Below, in pieces: positions 17,291-27,130 of a stretch of DNA of 32,633 nucleotides (its first letter is position 1; every line of letters begins with the position of its first letter). This DNA is from Prorocentrum cordatum. Lineage: Eukaryota > Sar > Dinophyceae > Prorocentrales > Prorocentraceae. The DNA lies in contig CAUYUJ010000953.1 of NCBI GenBank assembly GCA_963575745.1, forward strand, positions 74,578 to 107,210, read 5' to 3'. The translations under genes and the position numbers were made by a program. Under the pieces are notes generated by a model. That model searched no databases, was not told where the DNA came from, and worked only from the letters and a program-made list of their open reading frames with translations.

Positions 17291-17561
17291 CGACATCGAG
17301 GAAACAGATCACAGATGGGAGAGCATATACCGTGGGAAATGTGTGTCTGCCCCCTTGGCATCTCCCTTCCCTCTTGTCTTCTCCTCTCCGCCCGTGCAGC
17401 AATCAGCCTCGCCCGTGCCCCAGCGCCGCCCGCCCGCAGCTCGGATCCGAGACGCCGCCGACCAACAGCAAAAAACAGTGCTCGCCTCACCGGCGGAGAG
17501 AGTGAGTGTCCTTGAACCGGTCCCCATCCCCAGCGGCGTGGCCTGGGCCCCGCTGACCGAT

Positions 17562-17984
17562 TTACCACCCTAAGATGGGGATATAGGTCGTTCCTCTCGG
17601 GCTTCGAGGGGTGTATCCCCCACTGGGGTGGTAATTTGGTGGGGGTCTCGAAGGGGATGGGGATGGGGATGGGGGTCGGTCAAACGATGCTGAGCGAAGA
17701 GGGGGGCGACGGGGCTCCTCCGAGTACGACTCGCTGGCGGAGCTGGAGGACCTCGAGGAGGAGCGCCGCCGCGCCGGGCGGCCCGCAGAGCTGGAGGACC
17801 TCGAGCCCTGGGGTGGGCGGGGCGCGGCAACGCGGCCGAGGCTCGAGTCGGGCATTCGCAGGCCTAGATCTTGACACCAACGCCAGTATTGGCGGTGCTC
17901 CTCCACCGAGGGGAGAAGATCCCAATCTCGGCGATGCTGGTAATATTCTGGCTTCCAAGGTGACCGAAAGATTACCCTCCACAC
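17562..17984 (-). CDS. hypothetical ORF, Ser/Arg/Pro-rich
   Basis: About 140 residues. The N-terminal third is Trp/Tyr-rich and protein-like (EYYQHRRDWDLLPSVEEHRQ, then YWRWCQDLG), followed by an Arg/Ser-rich block and a Pro-rich tail ending near 17562. The first codon at 17984 is GTG, not ATG, so the fragment has no credible start and may be the 3' part of a decayed gene or exon. I recognise no family. The neighbouring plus frames contain a short repeat (GAGCTGGAGGACCTCGAG twice) that could generate the Arg/Ser block by chance. Confidence 0.25.
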   Translation of the reverse strand: MWRVIFRSPWKPEYYQHRRDWDLLPSVEEHRQYWRWCQDLGLRMPDSSLGRVAAPRPPQGSRSSSSAGRPARRRSSSRSSSSASESYSEEPRRPPLRSASFDRPPSPSPSPSRPPPNYHPSGGYTPRSPRGTTYIPILGW

Positions 17985-18059
17985 CGAAATCCAGGGTCAT
18001 CTCCCCCCTGTGGAGGCAGCCCCGTGTCTTGGTGTTGGTGCCCATTTCCAGGCCTCCCA

Positions 18060-18175
18060 GGCATGTCCCTCTACGAGTCTTTTTAGCATTTTTGTTGCTA
18101 TTTGGGGATATGTTTGGACTATTATGTATTTCTCCTCCCAGATCCGCCTGCAGGAGGACATGCCCGACCTAAGCC
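18060..18175 (+). repeat. dispersed AT-richer repeat, copy 1
   Basis: The stretch around TTTTTGTTGCTATTTGGG, ATATGTTTGG, ATCCGC and GACATGCCCGA resembles the reverse complement of 31940-32040. Similarity is moderate, and no coding role is visible. Confidence 0.5.
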
Positions 18176-18660
18176 GAGGCGCCCGCGGCGACGGCGGGAG
18201 CGGTGGCGGCGGCGGCGGCGGCGGGCGGCGGCAGCAGCGGCGACCGGCGGCTGGCGGCGGCGAGCGGCGGCCGGCGGCGGCGGCGAACCCCCGCCACCGC
18301 AATGGCCTCGGGCTGCGCGCTGCCGCCCGAGCGCCTGGCGCGGGAGGGTGGGCGGGGGGGGGAGCTCGCAGGCGGGCGGGCGCGCGGGCGCCAGCAGGGC
18401 GGCGCCCCAGTGGGCGTCGGCGTCGTCGCCGCCGCCATTGTCGTCGTCGTCGTCGTCGTCGCCATCGTTGTCGGCGTCGTCATCGTCGCCGTCGTCACCG
18501 TCGTCGTCGCTGTCGGCGTCGCCGCCGCCGCCGTCGCCGACGCTGCCGCTGCCGCGCGTCGGCGTCGTCGCAGCGAGTACCGCGGAGGGGTCCTGGTCAT
18601 CCCAGTCGTCGCCCCCGCCGCAGCCGCCGCCGCCGCCGGCAGAGCAAGCTCCGCCTCCTC
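18176..18660. repeat. GGC/CGG and GTC/CGTCGC low-complexity region
   Basis: Starts with GGCGGC-type runs (about 18190-18290). After a GC-rich patch come long imperfect GTC triplets (about 18418-18530), then CCG-rich sequence. Translations give Ala, Arg, Val or Thr runs, with no domain. Confidence 0.85.
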
Positions 18661-19139
18661 CGCCTCGGCCTCGGCCTCCTCCGCCTCTGTGCTTCAGTGC
18701 TGGCCTGGCTTCGGTACGCTGGAGTCCGAGCTCCCGAGGGCGGGGGCCCCGAATGGCTTCTGAAACAACGCTCCGTGCAAAAAACGGGACCTCCCTTCCT
18801 TTGCAACCTGCCCGTCGGGACCCCCACTCTGCAGGGGGAGCCTTGATGGTCTAGAGCCTCATTGGCAATATTGTCCGTAAAAGTATGCATGACAGCGGTC
18901 ACGTTGGTGAAAACGATGGCAATGGATGGTGTCAATTGATGGTGTCGTTCCTGCTGTTTGCAATTTGTTGATGGCCATAGGTGGCGTCACTCCTACGGTA
19001 CCGCGACGGGTGGCAATATCTGGTCCGCTACGGAAGTCGGAGATGAAAATATCATGTTGCTGAGTGCGTATGAAAACATGACATCGGCGGCGCGGGTCAT
19101 AGAAACGACAACTTCGATGATGGTGACGAAACGACGGTG
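18661..19139. other. mixed sequence, no gene seen
   Basis: Less repetitive than its flanks. Only short frames are present, and none resembles a known protein. Confidence 0.4.
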
Positions 19140-19208
19140 AAGGCAACGACGATGATGATGGTGATGGTGATGATGATGATGACGATGGTGATGACGATGA
19201 TGGCGATT

Positions 19209-19269
<61 letters not shown>

Positions 19270-19820
19270 CGATGATGATGACGACGATGACGCAGGCGAT
19301 GATGATGATGCTGATGATGATGCTGATGATGATGATGTTGATGATGATGGTGATGACTGTGGTGGTGGTGATGATGGTGATGATGATGAGGCTGACACTG
19401 ATGATAATGATGATGATGATGATTTCGATGACGATGACGACGACGATGATGTCGATAATGACGATATCAATGACGATGACGATGATGATGTCGATGATGA
19501 TGATAATGATGATGACAATGATGGTAATGATGACGATGATGATGATGCTGGTGGTGGTGATTGTGATGGTAATGGTGACGCTTGTGATCATGATGATGAT
19601 GGTGATGATGGTAGTGCTGGTGATGGTGATGGTGATGGTGATGATGATGGTGATTGTGATGGTGATGGTGACGATGATGATGCTGATGATGATGCTGATG
19701 GTGGCGATGATGATGATGATGATGATGGTGGTGATGATGATGATGCTGATGATGATGATGATGCTGATGATGATGATGATGATGATGGTGATGATGGTGG
19801 TGGTGGTGATGATGATGGAG
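19140..19820. repeat. about 680-bp imperfect (GAT)n tract
   Basis: Triplet-periodic GAT with GGT, GAC, GCT and AAT variants. It is open in several frames (Met, Asp, Ile or Ser runs) for more than 250 codons, which follows from the period. It ends about 28 bp before TIR element A copy 2. Confidence 0.97.
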
Positions 19821-19847
19821 ACCTCGCTACTCGACCTCTCCCTCGTC

Positions 19848-20041
19848 CTACGGCAGGATCGTGTCGTGTCGACCCTGGCGTTGGTTCCGGACACCGTTGG
19901 GAGCGTTCAGCCTTGAGCGATCGGCCGTTTCCGAGACGTCGGATCGTCCAACATCGACCGATTCTGGGTCGCCGGCGGCGTTCCACGTTGAACGCCAGCG
20001 GCGGGGTCGCCGCCGGTCGGCACGGCGCGAACCTGCCGTAG
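19848..20041. mobile_element. TIR element family A (MITE-like), copy 2
   Basis: 194 bp. The left end is CTACGGCAGGATCGTGTCGT; the right end, reverse-complemented, is CTACGGCAGGTTCGCGCCGT. TA dinucleotides lie at both edges. Colinear with copy 1 (13607-13800), including the inner hairpin, at moderate sequence divergence. Confidence 0.8.
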
Positions 20042-20060
20042 AAGCCGCCAGCGCCGACAC

Positions 20061-20414
20061 AAGCGCGCTCCACTACTCGCATAGTCACTACTCGCACATG
20101 GCCCGGATCCGCGGCGGGGAACTCACGATCCATTTCATCGAAGCAAGCGCGTGTGTTTTCTCACGTTTACGGGTACAGTGCGGGCGCGGCCGCAAGAAGC
20201 CCTCGCAAGAAACCCAGCCCTGAGGACCCGTGCGCGAGGTGCACCTGAGGGGAAGCCTGAAGCACCCCGAACGCAGCAGCTCCTCCAACGGCCAGGGGAA
20301 GCCGCCGCGCAGCGCGAGGAGCGAAGAAACCCAGAGTGCCCTGACGAAAAGCATATGGCTTCTTGATGCGCACCCCCACTGTGGGCACTTTGCGAAGATA
20401 GCAGGACGCGCTCG
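20061..20414. mobile_element. TIR element family B, long copy
   Basis: The left end AAGCGCGCTCCACTACTCGC is followed by TAGTCACTACTCGC. The right end, reverse-complemented, is CGAGCGCGTCCTGCTATCTT then CGCAAAGTG. The first 100 bp match the short copy at 32086-32232. About 200 bp of extra interior follows, which could be an insertion or the ancestral interior. No ORF with a transposase motif is present. Confidence 0.65.
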
Positions 20415-20424
20415 GTGGACCGCA

Positions 20425-20579
20425 TGGTGGGCCTGTTTTCCACCACCACCACCATAAGTAGGAGGGGGATGGGGTCATCCTCCTGCTCCTCCTCCTCTTC
20501 GTCCTCCTCCTCCTCCTCGTCCTTCACCCCCTTCCCCCCCTCCAACTTATGGTGGTGGTGGTGGAAAACAGGCCCATCA
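20425..20579. mobile_element. TIR element family C (MITE-like) with 5-bp target duplication
   Basis: 155 bp. The left arm TGGTGGGCCTGTTTTCCACC plus CACC repeats and CATAAGTAGGAGGGGG faces a right arm whose reverse complement begins TGATGGGCCTGTTTTCCACC. Arms are about 50 bp, around a TCC-rich loop. CCGCA occurs at both edges (20420-20424 and 20580-20584), a convincing target-site duplication. A solo end is at 9597-9643. Confidence 0.85.
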
Positions 20580-20799
20580 CCGCAGCAGCAGGGAGTGCGT
20601 CCCCAGTCGCCGCGGCCAGCCTCTGGGGATCGACGTTTCTGCTGCGCGTGCGCGCCAGGGCGCCGGCGGAGGCCTTCGGGGACCGAGGCGCAGGTGCGGG
20701 GAGCGCGTGCCGGAGCCAGGAGAGCGCCCATGGATCGGAGGCCAAGGCCGAAGACGCGGACGGGAGGCGAGAGGCGCGCGCGGGGCGCACAGGGACATA

Positions 20800-20990
20800 C
20801 CAATACGATATGTCCTCCTTGGAGGCGCGCGTCCGACCCGAACGTGTAGTGCACCCATCTTGTAGTAGATCGTTTCCCGAGCGGTGTGGCCAGAAAGCGC
20901 CCGCCACGGCGCATATACTACAAGATTTCTCGGTGCGCGCGTCGCCCCTGGGGGGGCGACGCACACATAGTATTACTATGTTGGCGCGCC
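20800..20990. repeat. cluster of short perfect hairpins
   Basis: Within 190 bp lie GGACATA/TATGTCC; an 11-bp stem ATCTTGTAGTA/TACTACAAGAT; GCGTCGCCCC/GGGGCGACGC with a short loop; and the palindrome ACATAGTATTACTATGT. A GGCCGAAGACGC-GA(C/G)AGGCGAGAGG word flanks the cluster on both sides (near 20745 and 21000). Confidence 0.75.
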
Positions 20991-21149
20991 GCCGAAGCAA
21001 GGCCGAAGACGCAGACGAGAGGCGAGAGGCACGCATCCGATCAGCAGAAGTTGCAGGCGTCTGGCCTGGACCCCATGACATCGTCCAGGAGAGGGGCACG
21101 AGGCCCAATCCAGTCGAAATCGCTCCACGACCTCCCACTGTATCCATCG

Positions 21150-21225
21150 AGTGAAACTTTTCACCCCAGATCTGTCTCTGACGGTCCCAGGGGCCCGAAC
21201 ACGGCCCGGGGAGGCCGAAAAACAA
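21150..21225 (+). repeat. dispersed GC-rich repeat, copy F (short)
   Basis: TTTTCACCCCAGATCTGTCT, then GACGGTCCCAGGGGCCCG and GGGGAGGCCGAAAAAC. It bridges the two subfamilies. Confidence 0.6.
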
Positions 21226-21414
21226 AACAACAGCACGGTCAAGGCGGTCATGAGGGACGCGTGCCCTGCGCTCGCCTTGCCCGCCTCGACTTCTAAGAAT
21301 CAGAGCGGGTCATACGGACGCATTGCCCAGCACCCCCCCTTCCCGCAACCCAGTAACCCAGCAACCCCAACCAAACAAAAAAAAAACAAGAAACGATTCT
21401 CTCCTTAAGGCCTC

Positions 21415-21665
21415 CGGAGGAAAACCAAAGCGGAGACCGATTTCTTCTCTGGCGAGGTTACTGTCCTACGCGACCTTAGAAAGAATCCGAATAAGGAGTC
21501 CCTAAATAAGGATCCCGAGCGATAGAGCGATTTCCAAGCAAATCGTGAGAAAGGCCAGAGCGAAAACGCGAGCCTTGAGGGTTGGAGGCGCGAGGCCACA
21601 GTAAACTGCGAGCAAATCCCACGCGAGCGAGAGCGCGATCCCTGCATAGATTATAAGGAACGCGC
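21415..21665. repeat. degenerate tandem repeat, about 50-bp unit, block 1
   Basis: Units of the type AGAGCGATTTCCAAGCAAAT then CGTGAGAAAGGCCAGAGCG recur with variation (for example CACGCGAGCGAGAGCGCGAT). The same unit type occurs at 24130-24340. Confidence 0.6.
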
Positions 21666-21810
21666 GCCGCGAGGCGCAGGAAAGCGGGAGGCGGCCCGCG
21701 CGCGCATGTTGCCCGCCCGCGCGCGGTCCAGGGGCGCCGTCGCAGAATTCGTGCCCGCGCGCAGCGCCCCTCTCCAGAGTGCGCGCGCCCTTACGGTGGC
21801 GTTGTGCGCC

Positions 21811-21927
21811 CACCACCACCACCAAAACCACAACAACAACAACAACAACAATAACAACAACAAAAACAAAAACAAAAACAAAAACAAAAACAATAGTAAC
21901 AACAACAAAAACAACAACAACAATTAC
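21811..21927. repeat. (CAA/CAC)n microsatellite
   Basis: CAC triplets pass into CAA and AAAAAC units. It precedes the first non-coding module. Confidence 0.95.
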
Positions 21928-21947
21928 TAGCACGTGGGGACACACCG

Positions 21948-22697
21948 TTCTCACCAGTGCCAGGGTTTTCATAGGAGGCGGGCAATACCCCCACTTTGTG
22001 GGGGGGCCGGTTCAAGCTCTACCAAATTTCCAAACGACTCTTCGCCACCACCCACACCCAGCTTCCCGCCCTATGACGTTCGGACACTTCACTTCGTGGC
22101 ATGCGGACGACCGTGGCTACTATTCAGGGCCCCGCGGCCGACGACGACGGCGTGCGCGCGCGAAGAAAAAACGAATGTGTCCCGCATGGTATTATTTGAC
22201 AGGGATGATGGCCCTGGCAGGTGCGCAACCGTTGTTGCAGAAGTTCGAAAAAGTTGCTCGCAAAAGCCCGTTTGACAGAAATGTTTAAAAAGTGTTGGGT
22301 TTCCTACGAATCCGCAAGAGCGCGCGGGATGAAATTTTGACATTTTTTTTTGAAAAACCATTGGTTTTTTGATGTTTTTATGTTAAAATCGCTACGAAAA
22401 CTAAGGTTTTGGAAGGATTTCGTCTTGCGCGCGCGAATGTCCACTTTACCTTATTTTTTGCAAGGGATTCTTGAAGTTTGGTTATGTTAGAACAAGAAAT
22501 GTCCACTTTAGCTTATTTTTTGCAAGGGAAAACCGATCGTAACAACACAACCGGATCCGGACCAACCCGTTTTGCCTGAGACTTCCTCACGAAAATGATG
22601 AAAATGAGGCTGCGGCCTAGGCGCGGCGGGGGGGTCGTGCACCAGGGGTCCCCAAAATAATATTTTTAAAGTAATAAATTCAACAAAACAACAACAA
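21948..22697 (+). repeat. non-coding module, copy 1
   Basis: Block X (21948-22122) holds a CCCCCAC-TTT-GTGGGGG hairpin. A short spacer follows, then block Y (22149-22697), which is AT-richer and ends in AATAAATTCAACAAAACAAC. Block Y contains a roughly 72-bp internal duplication around CCACTTTACCTTATTTTTTG. The orientation shown assumes that (CAA)n is a 3' tail. No ORF of note. Confidence 0.85.
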
Positions 22698-22719
22698 TTA
22701 TTTTACCGTGGCTCAGTGT

Positions 22720-23253
22720 TTCTCACCAGTGCCAGGGTTTTCATAGGAGGCGGGCAATACCCCCACTTTGTGGGGGGGCCGGTTCAAGCTCTACCAAATT
22801 TCCAAACGACTCTTCGCCACCACCCACACCCAGCTTCCCGCCCTATGACGTTCGGACACTTCACTTCGTGGCATGCGGACGACCGTGGCTACTACACTGG
22901 CGCATGGTTTCAATGACTTCTTGTGGTAACATCTTGTGGAAACTAGCTTAGTATACGACGACGACGATTTGAAGGGCCTACGGTGCGAAAAATGATTTTA
23001 TGTTGCGCGGTGCTAAAATTCCTACGAAACCCAATGGTTTTTGAAGATTTCGGCGTGCGCACGGAAAGAAAAAACGAATGTGTCCCGCATGGTATTATTT
23101 GACAGGGATGATGGCCCTGGCAGGTGCGCAACCGTTGTTGGAGAAGTTCGAAGCACGTGAAGAAGTTGATCGCAAAAGCCCGTTTGACAGAAATGTTTAA
23201 AAAAGTTGGGTTTCCTGCAAATCCGCAAGAGCGCGCGGGATGAAATTGTGACA

Positions 23254-23284
<31 letters not shown>

Positions 23285-23606
23285 CATTGGTTTTTTGATG
23301 TTTTTATGTTGAAATCGTTACGAACACTAAGGTTTTGGAAGGATTTCGTCTTGCGCGCGCGAATGTCCACTTTACCTTATTTTTTGCAAGGGATTCTTGA
23401 AGTTTGGTTATTTTAGAACAAGAAATTTCATTTTATAGTGTTTTTTGCAAGGGACAGCGGGGGGGAACAAAACAACCGGATCTTGATGACATCGTATTAC
23501 CTGAGGCTTCCTCACGAAAATGATGAAAATGTAGCTGCGGCCTAGGCGCGGCGAGGGGGTCGCGCACCAGGGGTCCCAACAATAATTATTCTTTAGAATA
23601 AATAAT
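22720..23606 (+). repeat. non-coding module, copy 2
   Basis: Block X (22720-22894, 175 bp) is identical by eye to that of copy 1. The spacer is different and longer, about 155 bp. Block Y (23051-23606) matches copy 1 with small indels and a 26-A run near 23260. It ends AATAATGTTCAACAAC, running into (CAA)n. Confidence 0.85.
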
Positions 23607-23609
23607 GTT

Positions 23610-23659
<50 letters not shown>

Positions 23660-23770
23660 GCAACGACGACGACGACAACAACAGCAGCAACAACAGCAGC
23701 AACAACAGCAGCAACAACAACAGCAACAACAACAGCAACCAGAGCAACAACAACAAAAATAATAATAATG
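23607..23770. repeat. (CAA/CAG)n microsatellite
   Basis: Mixed CAA, CAG and CGA triplets ending in AATAATAATAATG. It follows module copy 2. Confidence 0.95.
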
Positions 23771-24129
23771 TTACGACTGTTCGTTCTGGCCTGCTCGCGT
23801 GCCACTCAACCAGCATATTCCAAACCCCCGGATCCGCCCTCTTCGTCTTCGATCGTACCCCTTTGGGGGTGTATCGTCCTTACCTGCCACGTGTATTTCG
23901 TGCAGCCCCTTGGGCAGGGGAAGAGAGGATGGATGGAAGGAAGAGACAAGGGGGAGGGACGAGGATGGAGCACGAGAGACAATACCAGGATGGGGGCTAG
24001 AAGCAGAAAACACGTGGCAGAACCAGACGGGCAGATCGGAAGGGTGGACCCTAACAGGCGGGTCAGGAAGGTGGGCCCAAGCGGCCAGGTCGAGCAGGCG
24101 GGTCGCTGAAGCGTGCGTCCTGCATGAAC
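23771..24129. other. no gene seen
   Basis: Purine-rich mixed sequence with GGTCAGG/GGGTCGC near-repeats at 24025-24110. I recognise no coding or RNA feature. Confidence 0.4.
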
Positions 24130-24340
24130 CGCGAGGAATTATCGGGCAATAGCGTGATTCCCAAGTAAATCGTGGGGAAATCCAGAAAGGGAGCGCGTGA
24201 TTCCTGAGTGTCGAGGGCGCGGCGTCTGAATAAATTGCGAGGAAGTCCCACGCGAGAGCGTGATTCCTACATAAATGATGAGGAAACCCCGCACGATAGC
24301 GCGATTGTTCAAGACATTGCGAGGACGTATCAAGCGAGAG
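24130..24340. repeat. degenerate tandem repeat, about 50-bp unit, block 2
   Basis: AGCGTGATTCC, AAGTAAATCGTGGGGAAATCC and GCGAGAGCGTGATTCC recur three to four times. It is related to 21415-21665. Confidence 0.65.
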
Positions 24341-24931
24341 CCGTTGCTGTTGTAACTCGGGGGCGTGCGAGCCCCGGGAGTCGATTGAAATAAATACAAT
24401 GGTTACCGGAGGGGGGGATCAACTGTAACTATTCTTCAGAAGGGAGAACTCAACAACAACAACAAATCGTCTCGGACCCAGAACCTTGAACCTTCTCTTC
24501 TTGCTGGCCGGAACCAATGCTGAGCCACCTCGGACCCCTGGCCAGCTCCAAAGTACAAGTCCTCGTCACCAGGGCTCGACCAAGGCACTGCTTTTTTCGC
24601 TCCCGTCTTGCTGCCGCTGCCGCTGTCCCTCATTCCGTCTTCGCTCTGCCGTGGTGCTTCGGTCGAGCCCTGCTCGCCATCCGCTCGGGCTCACCCGAGC
24701 TGGCCCGCGACCAGGCGGGCCGCCACAGCCAGCGCCCCCGCGGCCACGGCGCCTGCCAGCAGCGCGCCCGACAGGCCCGCGCACGGCGCGCGGCCCACGC
24801 GCTGTTTGGGCTTGGAGGCCGCCGCCGCCCGCGAGCGCGCGGCGGGCTGCCCGGGCCCCTCGCCCTCCGAGTCCGAGTCCGACCCAGACCCCCTCGCGCG
24901 GTGACAAAACCACGGCGGAGGGGTGTAGGAA
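24341..24931. other. mixed then GC-rich region, no gene recognised
   Basis: Includes a short (CAA)n at 24439-24456. A minus frame at 24691-24939 has a Ser/Asp stretch and a 22-residue hydrophobic segment, but it starts at TTG inside the neighbouring palindrome, so I do not call it. Confidence 0.35.
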
Positions 24932-25088
24932 GGCACCAACTGTACACCAACACCGGTCCTGGCCCAGGATCACCCCGGGCCCAGGATCGGTGTATACGCC
25001 CTCCTGCCCTGCGCAAGAAGGCACATACACCGATCCTGGGCCCAGGGTGATCCTGGGCCAGGATCGGTGTTGGTGTATAGTTGGTGCC
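24932..25088. repeat. 157-bp near-perfect palindrome
   Basis: The left arm (GGCACCAACTGTACACCAAC, then ACCGGTCCTGGCCCAGGATC and onwards) and right arm pair over 64 bases with three mismatches. Weaker pairing continues into a centre of about 29 nt. The arms contain shorter palindromes (CCTGGCCCAGG, CCTGGGCCCAGG). Transcribed, it would fold into one long double-stranded hairpin. Confidence 0.9.
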
Positions 25089-25239
25089 CTCCGAGGGTGT
25101 TCGCTGTTCCCTGAGATCCTGGCGCTGCAACGTTTTCACACACCCTGGGCGCTGTTGCCCCTGGACGGGCCCGGGGGCCCCCACAGCTCGATCCGGCTCG
25201 GAAAAGGACGCAGAAAGGGGGGGCCAGGGGCTCTGGGCG

Positions 25240-25375
25240 TAAATGTCGCGATGTTGCAATGTTTTCGCAACGCCGAGTCTCAGGGTTTTCGGCCTCCGGG
25301 AGCCCTTTTTACCAGGCCCTCAGACCGTCAAAAAACGACTTGGGATGAAAAGCAGGTCCTGCACGGTTTCCCCCG
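25240..25375 (-). repeat. dispersed GC-rich repeat, copy D
   Basis: Reverse-complemented: AGGACCTGCTTTTCATCCCA, then AGTCGTTTTTTGACGG and GAGGCCGAAAACCCTGAG. The middle is shortened compared with copy C. Confidence 0.65.
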
Positions 25376-25392
25376 GGGCCGTAGCCGACCCG

Positions 25393-25543
25393 AGGAGGAG
25401 GAGGAGGAGGAGCAGGAGCAGGAGCAGGAGCAGGAGGAAGAGGAGGAGGAGGAGGAGGAGGAGGAGGAGGAGGAGGAGCAGGAGTAGGAGCAGGAGCAGG
25501 AGCAGGAGGAAGAGGAGGAGGAGGAGGAGGAGGAGGAGGAGGA
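25393..25543. repeat. (GGA)n microsatellite with GCA interruptions
   Basis: GAGGAG runs alternate with three blocks of CAGGAG, suggesting internal duplications. Confidence 0.95.
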
Positions 25544-26067
25544 GGGGTCGCCTAAGCCCTTCGGAGAAACCCTCCAGCCGGTCCCGGGGAGGGGGTCCAG
25601 ACCTCCTCTGCGGGTGGACGCCGTGAGAAAATCACGGCGTCGGGGGTCTGGGGAGTCGAGGCTGCCGACGTGCACCGTGTCCGACCGCGTGCGAATGGGT
25701 CGGCTGCACGCGAGAGTGACAGGCGCAAAAGAGCCCAGGGACACGCAAACAAATTCACACTACGTAGTCCCAGGATTCCCCGTATTTTTCCATATGGTAT
25801 GGGTCTTCACCTTCCCCCCCCCACTTCCCATATTTTCCCATCTTTTCCGGGGAGTCGACGATTACTTGTGCATGTATGTCTCTTTCCTTTCCTGAATATA
25901 TAACATAAGCGAAAGTGACCTCTGGTGCGCGGCCTTCCACGGGGGCCGCGAAGGGGGGCCGGACGGCAAGCAATCCAAGCGCGCCAGGCAATGCCGGGGG
26001 GACGAGACGAGACGAGACGCGCGTGTGCGCCGGCAGGCGGGCCCCCGAGGGGCGGCGGCCAGGGTCC
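25544..26067. other. mixed sequence, no gene seen
   Basis: GC-rich at both ends, with a T/C-rich centre near 25790-25890. Short frames only. Confidence 0.4.
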
Positions 26068-26150
26068 TTTTCCTCCTCCTCCTCCTCCTCCTCCTCCTCC
26101 TCCTCCTTTTCCTCCTCCTCCTCATCCTTTTCCTCCTCCTATTCTTCTTA
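26068..26150. repeat. (TCC)n microsatellite
   Basis: TCC triplets with CTTTTCC interruptions, turning into TTCTTC. Confidence 0.93.
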
Positions 26151-26394
26151 ATAATATTGTTGGTAGGCTTATTATTCGTTTTTCTTATTCGTATTAGAAT
26201 GTGTGTTGTTTTATATTCTTCTTCATAGTATTAGTAATATTATTCGCGTTGCTATCATTATTATGATTAGGAATATTATGAGTGTTCTTCGTATTATTAC
26301 CATTATTGTCATTGGTCTTCGTAATCGTACTACTTTCGTTATTATGGTGATTACTCTTACTCCTCTTGTTATGGATATGATTAGCAGTACTATT
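26151..26394. repeat. AT-rich degenerate ATT/ATTAG tract
   Basis: ATTATTA and TTCGTATTA-type words give the most AT-rich stretch in the window. It leads into the AGT tract. No gene. Confidence 0.7.
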
Positions 26395-26498
26395 AGTAGT
26401 AGTAGTAATAATAATAGTAGTTCTAGTAGTAGTAGTAGTAGTAGTAGTAGGAGGAGGAGGAGGAGTAGTAGTAGTGGTAGTAGTAGTAGTAGCAGTAA

Positions 26499-26564
<66 letters not shown>

Positions 26565-26572
26565 CAATAGTC

Positions 26573-26603
<31 letters not shown>

Positions 26604-26657
26604 AAGTAGTAGTAGTAGTAGCAGTAGTAGTAGTAGTAAAAGTATTAGCAGTAGTAA

Positions 26658-26750
<93 letters not shown>

Positions 26751-26785
26751 TAGTAGTAGTAGTAGTAGTAGCAGTATTCGTATTA
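26395..26785. repeat. about 390-bp (AGT)n microsatellite
   Basis: Nearly pure AGT triplets with AAT, GGA and AGC variants. Ser, Val, Leu and Thr runs in the frames are artefacts. Confidence 0.97.
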
Positions 26786-26841
26786 TTATATTGTCGTTGT
26801 TCTTCCTCCTCCTCCTCCTCTTCCTCCTCCTCCCCGTCAAG

Positions 26842-27069
26842 TGACGGCCGCCGCCGTCGAAGACTTTTCAAATGTGAACCCGTGCGCCCAAGAGCTCTTC
26901 GGAGCCAGAATTGTTATGGAACGCGGCGCGTCAGCGGCGGCAGCTGCTATATCGGGGCCCCCATCAGGCCCGACACACGTCACGCGGCCCTCGAGGTCAA
27001 AACTGCCTTAAGTTCTAGGGGCCCTCTAGGGCCAAACATGGAAAAGGGTGACGATCGCAGTGAATTTCA
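26842..27069 (-). repeat. 3' LTR of the copia element
   Basis: Starts TG and ends TTTCA on the plus strand. Shares TGAACCCGTGCGC, AAGAGCTCTTCGGAGCCAGA, GCTATATCGGGGCC and CTAGGGCCAAACATGGAAAA with the repeat at 31043. Confidence 0.88.
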
Positions 27070-27130
27070 ACACCCGTCCTCGATCGCTTGGCTACATTAG
27101 CTGGCCGCACGGCCAGTAAAACATGGATCG

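Noticed and set aside
19097-19916. About 260-residue Met- or Ile-rich ORFs on both strands
   Set aside because: Frames of the GAT tract; no start context or domain.
22709-22894. Block X as a tRNA-derived SINE head
   Set aside because: The A-box-like word is outside the shared block and missing from copy 1. The B-box-like word has two mismatches and no T-arm pairing. Kept only as a remark in the module finding.
24439-24456. A third (CAA)n as the tail of another module copy
   Set aside because: The sequence before it does not match block X or Y.
24691-24939. Minus-strand ORF with a Ser/Asp patch and a hydrophobic segment that could span a membrane
   Set aside because: It begins at TTG within the palindrome, is only 82 codons, and overlaps equally open GC-rich frames. 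Not enough to call a gene.
26194-26871. Long Thr-, Leu-, Ser- and Val-rich ORFs
   Set aside because: Frames of the AGT microsatellite.
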